This document shows positions 26,003 to 37,194 of a DNA stretch of 64,000 nucleotides, in pieces. Position 1 is the first letter of the stretch, and every line of letters starts with the position of its first letter. Origin of the DNA: Primulina eburnea (Eukaryota; Streptophyta; Magnoliopsida; Lamiales; Gesneriaceae); the NCBI RefSeq assembly GCF_022965805.1, contig NC_133115.1, positions 34,897,321-34,961,320 on the forward strand, read 5' to 3'. The notes beneath the pieces were generated by a model. That model saw nothing but the letters and a program-made list of their open reading frames with translations, ran no database searches and was not told the DNA's origin. The translations under genes were made by a program, and so were the position numbers.

Positions 26003-26748
26003 AAGTAAATTGGCGTCGGATACACTGGCTCGAATCGATGGTAGGAAGTCAAAATTGCAGTTTTTATGTGGTAAAAAAGTATTGTCTCGTTCACGTCGTT
26101 TGCTTTTCTTGGAATCTGATGTTTGCAGTGCAGCTTCGTATGTTGGGTACCATTCAATTTTGACATCCTCTCGTCTTAAAAAATTAATTAATTGGAGAGA
26201 GCGATATAGTTCTATGTGCGTATTTTTCTTCTTAAATTTTCATTGGATAATTGACATTTTAAAATTACTTCGTTTGTTCCTGACTTTTTAGCTTAAGGTG
26301 TAGGATTGTAGTTTTTTACTTAGTTGTTTTATGCCTTATGATATCTCAGTTTTCCATTGATTCGGTAGCTTTTCATAGTGTAATTGGAGAATGTGATGAT
26401 TAGCGCATTAGTTCTATTGGGTGTAGCTTAATGTGTGCTTGGCTACAAACCTTAGTGGAACTAACTGTATAATCTTGCGGCAAATGCGTGTCAGTTTCTA
26501 AATCTCATCATCATGATACAGTTCCAACCGCTCTAGCATACCTACCTGACCTGAAAAAGGAGACTTCCTATAGAGAAAATTGCATCTACATCTGACAGTA
26601 TATATTGTTTCCATCATATATGTTGTTAATATAGGAAATCCCAACATCTTCTTTGACGGGAGATCTTAGAAATGAAGAACTCTAATAACCAAGATATGAT
26701 CTTCAATATCAACCGGCTATTTTCATCTTCTTTTCTTGATCCCAACCA
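26003..26748 (+). mobile_element. Helitron-like repeat, head-less copy (C)
   Basis: It starts within the body at AAATTGGCGTCGGATAC, which matches AAATTGGCACCAGACAC of copy A, and continues through the same open segment (LQFLCGKKVLSRSRRLLFLE) to the tail GGCTATTTTCATCTTCTTTT. The head and microsatellite are absent. B and C together look like the product of unequal exchange between full copies. Confidence 0.65.
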
Positions 26749-27456
26749 TTGCTAGATGTGATTTCAAGAGTCGAACAAGATGAATACCATATAAAAGAGT
26801 CAAGACCATGCTCTCTAATAGAATATTTAACCGATCCATTCCAAACAGACCTAAATAGTATGAAAGTTCTAACAAGGAAAACCACATAAAGTACGACTTA
26901 TTTGAATAGTCAACTATTGTAGAAGTAGGATTTTCGGGAAAAAAATAAGCACTTAAATAATATAATTCAACTGTACTATCTTTTTGATCATTGAAGAAAA
27001 AGTGCGAAAATAAAATGAAGCAAAGGGATCTGAATTGGACCTAAATGGGCTATCCATTTCTAGTCTACCAGTAAAAAAATGAAAGATTACTTGTCTTTTC
27101 TCTCGCCTTAAATTGCTAACACTTTCGGAGGCACACGTATTGTGTATATAACATGCTATTAATATAGTAAAAGAAATTGAGATAATTTAGAGCACTTCTA
27201 CGATGAATTGAAAGTGTTTTGCATACACTCGGATCAGACCGGTATCCGGCCCAATTATTCTGGACCTGCAAAAAAGTTACAGCCCATACTTTTTCTTAAT
27301 ATTGGAATTGGCCCAATGAGTTAACTCTATATCCCGGGCCTATTCAAAAGTTGCCACACACTGTTTTGACGCCTTCGAATCTTCGATCACACCTACTCTC
27401 CTAGGTTCTAACTGGACTGACCGGGGTGGATTTGTCTAGTGGTTTATGGTTGCACC
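26749..27456. other. Upstream region of the HBD gene
   Basis: No coding sequence is visible. It must include the promoter and 5' UTR of the dehydrogenase gene. The last 250 bp are less AT-rich and contain GGCCCAATTATT and GGCCCAATGAG, which resemble the GGCCCA (site II/telo-box-associated) motifs common in promoters of constitutively expressed plant genes. Confidence 0.4.
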
Positions 27457-30400
27457 ATGGCGGATATGCGGAGCGTTGGGGTGGTGGGAGGCGGCCAAAT
27501 GGGCTCCGGAATAGCCCAACTGGCTGCCGTGAACGGCCTTGAAGTATGGCTTCACGATTCCGATGCCGGTGTTATAACCAGAGCCCACCAAACAATTTCT
27601 TCCAGGATCCAACGCCTCGTCTCGAAAAGGATACTCACTAAGGTCCCACGTTATTCTTAAGCCCAAGATTTCTGAACCATGAGTTGGTTATTAGCTGTTA
27701 ACTTGTAGAATTTTCGTTTTCCCATTACAAATATGGGAACATGATTGTTTGGATTTTCATGTTTGCATTGGTTCTTTATAAAATTTGTTCCGGATTTAAT
27801 CCTTGAGAGTACCTTGTTTGTTCAAGATAATTTTGAACATTTTCTGGCTTCTGCTGATTGTATGTGGTTTGTTGAAGTTTCAGCTCCATTTCTAACAGGA
27901 AAAAGGTGCCGAAGCTATAAGAAATTTGAGGTGTACTTCGACTTTGGAGGATTTCTGTTCTGTAGATATTGTGATTGAGGCCATTGTGGAGTCTGAGGAG
28001 GTTAAGAAGGATTTGTTCGCTAAATTGGATAAGATCGTTAAAAGTTCTGCAATCTTGGCTTCTAACACTAGCTCTATTTCTATTACCCGTCTAGGGTCTG
28101 CAACCAATCGCCCCAGCCAGGTTTCACACTCCACTTGACATTGATGTATTCTTTAGCGAATACTTTATGATGCGCTTGAAGTTGGCGGATTTCACCATAT
28201 AAGTAGCATCATACTTGCAACTACAGATATTTTTTCAAATAAACAGAGTAGCTACATTCGGTTGAAATGGTATAAATGGTTGAATATGAGTCCAGTATGG
28301 CCACTTGATGAAAATGGACTTATTTGCCTGGATGAAAGATTTTTTAGATTCTCTACCCAACATAGAAATTTGCTGCATCCGGTTTTGCTGTTAATCTACC
28401 TTGATAAAAATGTCTTAACAATTGAATTGATTTATTGCAACAATAAATCTTGAAATCCTATGCTGACATTGTGAAAAGATCAGGATGATTAAGTGTAACA
28501 TGCAAAAATTTCGGAGCTAAGTGAGGTGGTGTTAGCTGTCTGTCTTAAAATTTATGACAAACATTTTTTTGGTGGTCAAAGACACTGAAAAAAAGTTGTT
28601 TTGAAATTACATGATCATAGCAACCACATTGAGGCTATCCTATAGAATTTAAAAGGAGTAGTGGACTGATTTCCTGTCTCTCGACATTTATTTTATATGT
28701 TACTGTGCATCATATATTCTTGATTGCTTTTATTGGTGTACGACTCACCTATGTTCTCATACTTGGTCTATTGTCCATGTTGTGACTCCAAAATGAAAAG
28801 CATGTGATTGTTTCGAGCCCAATGAAAAGAGTACTTAATGTCTCTGCTAATCACATTGTAACTTCCAAATGATGCTTGGTTGTATTTTCCAACACTTTCT
28901 TAAAGATTTTAGAATTTGTTACTTAGGTATGTTTGGTGATTATCTGCAATGCTTTATCATAACGAACTTGATATTCGCTTAACCCTTTGCAATTATAATG
29001 ATGCTTTGGAATTATACTTTTTAACTTTGGCATACTGTGTGCAAGTACCATTGAGGATACTTGTTTTTAGTTTTTTTTTAACTGCAGGTGATAGGAATGC
29101 ATTTTATGAATCCTCCACCTATTATGAAATTGGTTGAGATTATAAGAGGAGCCAACACATCAGATAAGACTTTTAATACCACGAAAGTCTTGGCGGAGAG
29201 GTGACTTGTAGAATTACTTGAGCTTTATCATTGCTAGTATTATACTCACTGCTTTTTCTCCCCTGTCAACTTTTATCACTCATTCATCTTTACCAGTCAA
29301 CTAGTAAGAATTACGTGCGCCGCACTTGAATAATGTATTAATTATAATATATAATAACAAAAAAGAAATTAAATTTCTTCACATCTATAATAGGAATAAA
29401 ATAAGAAATGATTGAAATTTCAAATAAACTATTTTTTTTATATATATTACATTTCTAATAATACTTAGATCTTAAGTTACTTTCGATGAATGTGGATTAC
29501 ATTTTGAGCTTTACTATTCAATAACTATCTTTGACTTCTTTATATTGATGAGTTTAATTTTTAATAATTATTATTTTGTTTGGCAATTTCTTTCCACATT
29601 TTGGCCCCTAATGGCCCCTAATGGCATGTTAATTTACGCGAGTACAAACCTTAATTCATTTTTTTTATTAATAATTAAAATTTATTTTAAAAAGTTAAGT
29701 AAAAATATAAATAACTTAATATAATTTTTAACAGTAGTTAATTTTGTTATCAATGGAATACATTATATTCAAGTGCATTGGTTCTTATTTTCAAACCACT
29801 TGAATGTAGTTTATGTCGATAGATTAGGAGGAAATATCAAAGAGAATGTTGTTTTCAATAACCTTTTCTCTTTTTTCAGGTTATTATTTTGTACCAACTA
29901 AAAATTACACATATCAAGTGTAATGCTGCACTTATGATCACTTTTTAACTTTTCATTTATGAACATTCATTATGATTCATATCTCTCTACTTTTTCATTT
30001 TAAATCGCTTAAAAGTTTTTTTGTTATAAATCTATTCGCTTTTCAATTATAAACTTATAATCATAAATTTCGCATCCTAATTATTAACTAGTAATCAATA
30101 ACAGTAGTAGTAAAAAAGTTAAATAAAATAATAGTAAACAAATATAATGAAATGCACTAATAAATCTCAACAAAAGATTAGTATAATGTTAACATTGTTT
30201 TTCATTTTTGGCAGATATTTTGTGCCATGCCATTTGTTTCCTTGTCTCAGAATTACTTCACAATTGACTGAAATCTTGGCATGAATAAGCTGTTATTACG
30301 TATTAGGTTTATAATATAACGCCTTACACTACCTTTCACCCATCCATCAAACCTTTTAAGGCTGCATCTATTTTTACATTCTCGCAATTGATTCAGAATC

Positions 30401-30784
30401 CTGTATTTTTGCAGGTTTGGTAAGAAAATTATTTGTTCACAAGATTTCTCTGGCTTCGTGGTTAATCGAATTTTAATGCCAATGATCAACGAAGCGTTTC
30501 ATGCACTATATACTGGAGTGGCATCGAAAGAAGACATAGATGCAGGAATGAAGCTGGGAACAAATCATCCAATGGGACCTCTCGAACTCGCCGATCACAT
30601 TGGACTTGATGTTTGCTTGTCAGTAATGAAAGTCCTCCATTCCGGGCTTGGGGATAGTAAGTACGTCCCATGCCCTCTCCTTGTGCAGTATGTCGATGCT
30701 GGTCGCCTTGGGAAGAAAAAGGGCATTGGTGTGTATAAATACATTAACTCGATTGAGAACATAAAGCCATCAGCTCGACTTTGA
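27457..30784 (+). CDS. 3-hydroxybutyryl-CoA dehydrogenase (HBD-like), four exons
   Basis: NAD(P)-dependent 3-hydroxyacyl-CoA dehydrogenase family enzyme that interconverts acetoacetyl-CoA and 3-hydroxybutyryl-CoA. Exons 27457-27642, 27899-28120, 29088-29200 and 30415-30784 join in phase to 296 residues, the usual size of the single-domain enzyme. The N-terminal Rossmann motif is [11 protein letters not shown] (GGGQMG at 11-16), followed by [18 protein letters not shown], the catalytic His in GMHFMNPPP (H141), and the C-terminal helical domain with [35 protein letters not shown] and [14 protein letters not shown]. The protein ends SARL; ARL is a functional PTS1 tripeptide in plants, so a peroxisomal site is likely. 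The Arabidopsis relative At3g15290 is, from memory, also peroxisomal. The ATG at 27457 lies directly before the Rossmann strand. Intron 3 (1.2 kb) is AT-rich and may contain an old insertion. Confidence 0.95.
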
Positions 30785-32960
30785 ACACCCAGCAGCTTAA
30801 AGTCTCTATTATAATATTTCATTAGAAAGTAAAGATATATGTTCTTCTGACGTCTATCAACTTCTGCACAAATGTGTCCTTCACAAATGAAATAAATGTA
30901 AGAACTATTACGCGTGGATAGCTCCTCTTCTGTAACTTTCCTTGCTAGCAGAATCATCCATGAACTCTTGCCTGGCTTGAATGTTCCTTGTATGATATTT
31001 AAACATGGCTGGTTTAAAAAGGCTTTTGCATGATTGCATCATCGTGAATCCATAGCAATAATATCAACTATTTTCAAATTTTAGCTGTGATTTGCCTCGT
31101 TGTTATCTTTAGATTATTTGTTTTGGATCTGGAACATTAGCACGTTAGTGAGCCTATCTGGCCATCAAGTCCTGCCTTGGTTGGTTGTTATTTTCAGTCA
31201 AATCATTGTGGAAATTTTGTGTTAAACCGGACCGGTGTAGAATATTATTCCTTCTTCTTTAAGAATAATTCTAATTTTTCAAATTGATGTACACAAATTT
31301 TCTTTTCCCTACACCCAACCACTGTCTACTTCTGATCGAACTTTTGGTTGTTAGAAACAAAAAAATCCTGAACTGTAAATTTATTTTCGAAGTGTTGAAA
31401 TTCCGAGACAAAACCCATTTAATTAAAACTAAGTGTTCATATCAATTAAACTCAAGTCTAATCATTTTTCTGACAATTATATATTTGCTGAATAATCAAA
31501 TTTTATTATCGATGAGGCGATTTCGAAATTTTCCTTAATTGAATTTGACGTTCATTGGACTTTCCTGAGGAAACTAAAAACCCTGTGTATTTCATACTTG
31601 CTAGTTCTAGTGATGGCTAAGATTTGAATGCAACCCTCCACAGAAATTGCTTAGATTTGACAGCGTCTTGTGAGTAAATCTCTCGAAAGAAATGTCTTCT
31701 TTTTTAAAAAAAAAAATACATAGGATAATTCTCCTCGAAGTTATTAAAAATCCCAATCAAAAATTTGTTTCTTTCTTGTGATATGTCAACAAAATGTGTA
31801 CACTCATTGGAAATGTGTACATCATGTGGAATGTGTACTAAAAAGAGGATAACAAAAAAAAATGGCTGGACCCAAATTTCCGAATCTCGAACATGAAACT
31901 AAGTCACTGCGGGTTTCATTTGGACCAAAGGATCCTGCGAAGTCGTAATTGTGGGACTAAGTTGGTCCCATAATGTTTATATAATAATAGATGAATGTTG
32001 GGTTGGACTGACTTGCAAACTTGTCAGTTTAAGCATAGGTTGGTATACGATGATAGTTATAAACATGGGATATATAATATAAGGATAAGTTAATGATAAT
32101 ATGGATGTAGGATATTATATTTAATGTTTTGTATGATTTTAATAAGACTGATTAAATTTATATATTAGATTGTAATGACAAAATTAACCTTATCATAATA
32201 AATTTTATAATTTCGAAGTTATTGCTTGAGTTCATATTTTTATGTGTTCATGTGCCGATAGTACTTGCATGATTTATTTATTTTTACTTAATTTTATATA
32301 TTATATAATATGATAATTGAGCCCTTGATTTTTTGAGTCAAGTCGAATATCAATTTTTAAGGTTAATCGAATGATACTAATAATTTTATTGAGATTTATA
32401 AAAATTATTTATATAATTATCATATTATATAATATATAAAAATAAATAAAATATTTATTTTATTTTAATTTCTATCTACTAGCATAGATCAGCCCGTCAT
32501 TTGGACGGATCGGAAAATTGTCAACTCAACCTACTTATTTGACGAGACGATGTATATCAACTCGACGGACCCAATCTACTTTGACGACTGACAACTTGTT
32601 ACTAAATACCAGCGAGATGTGATACACGCGATGTATGTGATTAGTAAAAATAGATTTTTTTTAATAAAAAAATGAAAATTTATCAATTTTTTAAGTTGAA
32701 ATAATAGAATCAATTTTTTGAAACTGAAATTATATAAGCTAATAGATAGGATGGAAAAAGAATTTTCAGTAAAAAAAACAATATAATAAAATTATGTTTA
32801 ATTTGATAAAATGAAAAATATTTTAGAAAATTGAAAATTATATCATGATATCGTTTTATTAGTATGTGATATTTATATATTATTAATAGTAATAGATATA
32901 TAAACCATTATGATAATTTTTTTAGAATCGAAAAAAAAACATTTAATTTGGGGTAAAAAT
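30785..32960. other. Intergenic region downstream of HBD
   Basis: Strongly AT-rich, with no coding frame resembling a protein. One inverted repeat of about 45 bp is built around TATATTATATAATATGATAA at about 32290-32312 and its complement at about 32418-32440. Otherwise I see nothing. Confidence 0.45.
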
Positions 32961-33132
32961 TTATGTGAGACGGTCTCACAGGTCGTATTTTGTGAGAAAA
33001 TATCTTATTTGGATCATCCATGAGAAATTATCACTTTTATACTAAGATTATTACTTTTTATTGTGAATATCAGTAGGGTTGACTCGTTTCAAAAATAAAG
33101 ATCCGTGAGACCATCTCACAAGAGACCTACTC
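32961..33132. repeat. GTGAGAC-ended dispersed repeat, best copy
   Basis: The left end is the palindrome GTGAGACGGTCTCAC, followed by AGGTCGTATTTTGTGAGA, a central TATTACTTTTTATTGTGAAT block and the right end CGTGAGACCATCTCACAAGA then GACCTACTC. At about 172 bp with no coding capacity, it is a short nonautonomous element or SINE-like repeat. Confidence 0.8.
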
Positions 33133-33466
33133 ATAATTTGGATAGAGTCATTTAATTCAATCCTTTATTAGTGCCTGCCAGCCTAGAAATCTTAAAAACT
33201 TAAAGACAATAAAATCAAAGCAATTCTCGTTGCTGACCCACAGCCGAAGATACAACCAACCTACTCAAGAAGAGAATAATGCCGCTACTAAAATCTACGA
33301 AAACATAAAATTCCAACATTAAAATTTGATTGGCCATCCCACCACCCCTATTTGCTGTATTCTTCTTGGGTGGAGTTGGAATTTGAAAGTGATTTTTTCG
33401 GAATCCAATGATGAAAAGATATATTATTATATTATATATTTATCTTTTTTGCATGTACATATGAAA

Positions 33467-33485
33467 TTAATTATATAAATAAATA
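33467..33485 (+). promoter_or_regulatory. Putative TATA box for the small gene at 33595
   Basis: TTATATAAATAAATAAAG lies about 110-130 bp before the ATG of the small Cys-rich frame, a normal distance for a plant TATA element plus 5' UTR. In DNA this AT-rich such a match has limited weight. Confidence 0.35.
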
Positions 33486-33594
33486 AAGAGTAGACAGCAA
33501 AGAAAATAGAAAAGGCGAAGCCAAAGGTGCGATCTTTTCTTGCCATTCGTTGTCAGGAATAGCTTGATGCACAGAGAGGGGCAGGCAGAAAGGA

Positions 33595-33918
33595 ATGAAG
33601 TTCTTGTTCCAGTGTCCGTGCTGTTCTTGTTTCTGCTTCATGAAACCTAACAAAAGCAAGCCGAAGGAGACGGGGAAGGAGAACGGAGAAGACGAACAAA
33701 AGCAAGCCGAAGGAGACGGAGAAGGAGAAGGAGAAGACGAACAAAAGCAAGCCGAAGGAGACGGAGAAGGAGAAGGAGAAGGAGGAGACGAACAAGGAGA
33801 AGGAGAAGGAGGAGGAGAAGAAAGAAGAGGCCAAGGCAGAGTGATGAATTCGTATGGAATTTATAATGAAGTAATATTATTTGTCATTCCCTTTTATATA
33901 TCTTCTCTTTCTGTTTAA
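33595..33918 (+). CDS. Small Cys-rich protein with acidic tandem repeats, hypothetical
   Basis: A single-exon frame of 107 residues. It starts MKFLFQCPCCSCFCFMKPNK, with five cysteines in residues 7-14, a cluster that could be palmitoylated. It continues with a Lys/Glu/Gly low-complexity region in which DEQKQAEGDGEGEGE is repeated, and ends in a hydrophobic stretch (VILFVIPFYISSLSV). The GC content is far higher than in the flanks, and a TATA-like box lies upstream. I do not recognise the family. The Cys-rich head looks real; the tail after the repeats may be 3' UTR if splicing or a frameshift intervenes. A noncoding minisatellite is the alternative. Confidence 0.5.
   Translation: MKFLFQCPCCSCFCFMKPNKSKPKETGKENGEDEQKQAEGDGEGEGEDEQKQAEGDGEGEGEGGDEQGEGEGGGEERRGQGRVMNSYGIYNEVILFVIPFYISSLSV
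33648..33835. repeat. Minisatellite in the small Cys-rich gene
   Basis: The motif ACAAAAGCAAGCCGAAGGAG recurs at 33648, 33696 and 33741 with a period of 45-48 bp, followed by (GGAGAA)n-type degeneration. The period is a multiple of three, so the copies keep the frame. Confidence 0.85.
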
Positions 33919-34439
33919 ATATGTAAGTCGGTCGGCGATTTGGTACAGAATTATGAACTCAAATCTGAAAGATGTTCACTACAATATGTGGGTTTTTTGC
34001 TCGTGTTACTACTATATGTACTTATTTTGGTGCAACTATTGTATAATTGTTGACTTGCTGCCGTTTCAAGAACTGTGTTTGTGGCATAAACATGATTCAA
34101 GTTAGTCTTGAGTTCGGACGATCACCATTTTTTCTTCGCTGTTTTGGTTAGAATTTTGTAATCATGTCGACAATTTCTTCATCTATTTCTTGTTCCCATT
34201 TGATCGAGGATAACACGGGGAAGGAAAAAATAGAATTTTTCTTCACTTTTAAATCAGATTCTTGACATTGTAGGACCAATTTATTTTGGCAGAGAAGAAA
34301 AATCAATTTATATGACCTTTTATCTAGTCCAACTATCGGCCAAAAATACCCATTAAATTGTTTTGAAGTTTGATTTATGTTTTCTTGAAAAAATATGCCA
34401 ACAATATATATGGATTCATTCTATCTAGTACCAATTTAC

Positions 34440-35030
34440 TACCTCAACTCTGTTATGGAACAACCACATACATACACCTAATCTAGAGTGGTAGTTACAA
34501 CAATGAGTTTCCTTTTTGACTGGATATCATTAGTAAGGAGCAACAAAGAATCACACGAGGCAGGTACAAGGAATCAAACTTGTTTTTGGACACCACCCCA
34601 TATTGGCCCTGTAAAATGTAACATTGACGCAGCATTCTTCGATGACATAAAATTTGTTGGGATAAGTATGGTGGTGCCAGATGATGAGAGAAAATTTTTT
34701 ATGGCCTATAACTAACTTGATCAAAGGACTTCGTTGTGTCAAAGAAGGAGAAGCAATATACCTGTGGGAAGCTCTGTCTTGGATTCGCCATTCAGATTAT
34801 TCAAATGTCCTCTTCTAGGTGGATGCACTAACAGTCCATCATGCTATGACGGAAATAGCGGCTGAGTTTGGATGCATAATGGGTAGATGTAGAGATATTG
34901 TAACTACAAACCCAGGTTTCTCGGTTCATTTTACCCGTTGACTAGCAAACGAGATTAACAGTTTTGGGCCAACACACGTTCACCTTTCAGATCAGGTTGG
35001 TTTTGGGTTAAGAAGAAGAAGTTAATTGGT
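34440..35030 (+). pseudogene. RNase H-like domain relic of a LINE retrotransposon
   Basis: The frame FLFDWISLVRSN...FWTPPHIGPVKCNIDAAFF is the typical start of the RNase H-like (RVT_3) domain at the C-terminus of plant LINE polyproteins. After a frameshift near 34710 it continues GLRCVKEGEAIYLWEALSWI, then VDALTVHHAM and GFSVHFTR, broken by stops. The remainder of the LINE is not visible nearby. It is a dead 3' fragment. Confidence 0.75.
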
Positions 35031-35194
35031 CCGTTAACGGAAATGGGCCTCCAAAAAGTATTGTTTTGAACCCACGATCAATACAATCTAAAAATCTTAT
35101 TGAATAAGATTAATATCATTTTTTATCGTAGTGATATGTTGTACAATCACTGTGAAAACTCATTGAGCATTTTGTCGAAATTTACTCCTAAATC

Positions 35195-36335
35195 AATGAA
35201 GAAACAATATATGTAATTTGAAACATAATAGTTTTATATTCCAATAGATTTACCATGGTGAATTTTAAGAAATAAAAGTAATTTTCACCACCATTTTTTA
35301 AAACAGCTCGGTTGATTTATTTTCTATTTTAAAATAAATATCAAATTTCTTCCAAATAAAATTTTCACCTTCCTAAGTTATTAAGAAAATTACATGATAT
35401 AATCTATTTAATATTTTATTATTATTATTATATAAAAAAGGGTGAGTTGAATTGTGTATTGTCCAAATTGTACTTAAGTTTAATTTATTGTCTTAAATTG
35501 GCGTTTAATTTATGTTTGATTTATTGTGTGTGTTAAATTTGTGTTTAATTTATTGTGATTATTTTTTAGATTATTATTAGTTTTAAGTTTCATTTATTAT
35601 ATGTCCATTTTTTATATTTTTATTAATTTTAATTTATTGTGTTCATGCCCATTTTTTTTATATTTTTATTAATTTTAATTTATTGTGTTTATGCCCATTT
35701 TTTTATATTTTTATTATTTTTAATTTATTGTGTTTATTTTATGTTTAATTTATTGTTCTAATACTATTTTTAAAATTGTGATTTATTAAAGATTTCCAAT
35801 TGTGAATTTATAAATTTACCTACCAAGTCTGTACAAATAAAAATCATCGTTAATGTGGATGTGTAAGTACATGCATATATATTAGTTGAAATGTGTATTA
35901 TCCAAGTTGTCCTTGTGTTTAATTTATTGTGATTTATTTTTCAGTTATGCATTGTCCAAACTGTTTTTTTTTTATTGTCATTAATGTTTTATTATTTCAC
36001 TTACCCTAAAGTATGTCTTTCCATTTTTCAATGTTTATTTTATTTTGTGCTTCTATATTTCGTGTGTTTACTTTATTTTTTTATTGTAATATTATTTTTC
36101 GTTTTTTGTCGTTGTTTATGTTATGTGGGGTCGAAAGTATTCTTTGTTATCATGTGTAGATTTCAAGTTTTTGTGCTGACTACGATGATGTGTTTCAGGG
36201 TTTATTTTTCTCTCTCTTTTTTCGTTTTTGTCTTTTACATTTTGTTCAGTTATCAATCATATGGTCTGATTTCTTCGAACTATGTTATATCTTGTTCATT
36301 TTTAAATGTTTATAACATTTCAAATATGAAATATC
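35195..36335. repeat. Tandem duplication left arm, copy 1 (Y1)
   Basis: From CAATGAAGAAACAATATATG to about GTTCATTTTTAAATGTTTAT, this AT-rich segment matches 38652-39688 closely apart from indels. It includes three internal copies of a roughly 60-bp unit (TTTAATTTATTGTGTTTATG and TATATTTTTATT) at about 35590-35760. No coding sequence. Confidence 0.85.
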
Positions 36336-36469
36336 ATTATCACCATTTATAAAATTAATGATTAAAATGTAAAATTCATTATTTCGACTCGGTGGTTGAA
36401 AGTAATAGTCAAGTGAACACTAATGACCAAACACTCAGCAGTTAAAGTCATCGATAGAAGCTTATAAAA

Positions 36470-36770
36470 AGTAATCGAAATTCAAAAACCATTTGGTGAT
36501 AAGATTGTTTTCCTTGGAGGTAACTTCATGCAAGTTTTACCAGTTATTTAAAAAATAATCATTCAAGAAACAAGTCATCCAAATTTAGTAAAATCATATT
36601 TGTACTGATAAATACATCATTTTATTTTATCTAAAAACTTGATAATCAAGTATATTGAATCAAAGTTGTTAAAAAAACATATTATTAAATTATTTTTGTT
36701 CTAGAAGACCATTAAAATATGTGAACACTTTTAATTTATATTTAATCTCATCGTTAGAAAATTTGTAGTG
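36470..36770 (+). pseudogene. PIF1-type Helitron helicase relic
   Basis: The frame FGDKIVFLGGNFMQVLPVI, followed after a stop by KIIIQETSHPN, matches the conserved segment of Helitron PIF1-like helicases in which GG-FRQ-LPV is characteristic. Stops follow quickly, so it is a fragment of under 100 codons. It lies only in the first unit of the tandem duplication and has no counterpart in the second. Confidence 0.65.
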
Positions 36771-37194
36771 TAAACTAATTCTATAGTTTAGAAAATCAAC
36801 ACAAAAAAATCATAATATAAAAAAAGAGAGTAATAACAAATGAATTGTTTAATCATAAACTTACCTAAACAGTGCAACATTCTGTAATCTTATTTTTTTT
36901 AATGATATGAGAACCTGCAGTCGTTTGATATCATTTAGTGTGTACTGAGCAAATAAATGGAATAATACAATAACCCGCAAATTATAAATAGACTGTACTA
37001 TGGATACCACAAATTGCACCTAACCTAATGAATGAATTTTGCACATGATGATAACATGGTCATTTAGTGACATTATAAAACCTAATTATTTCACCTAACC
37101 TCGTGCAATTTTTATTAGTACAACACTTCGTCTTATTTTATTATACGATTCACACGCAAATTGTCTCTTTCCCTAGTCATAATTTTCGGCCGTG

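Noticed and set aside
27436..27666. Minus-strand frame opposite HBD exon 1
   Set aside because: The plus strand has the Rossmann motif and correct splice sites; the opposite frame has no recognisable content.
33553..33834. 93-codon minus-strand frame opposite the small Cys-rich gene
   Set aside because: It is the complement of the purine-rich minisatellite (Phe/Ser/Leu repeats), so its openness is forced by the repeat.
35975..36352. 125-codon plus-strand frame rich in Phe, Tyr and Leu
   Set aside because: It arises from T-rich sequence in the duplicated Y1 segment; the Y2 copy does not keep the frame.
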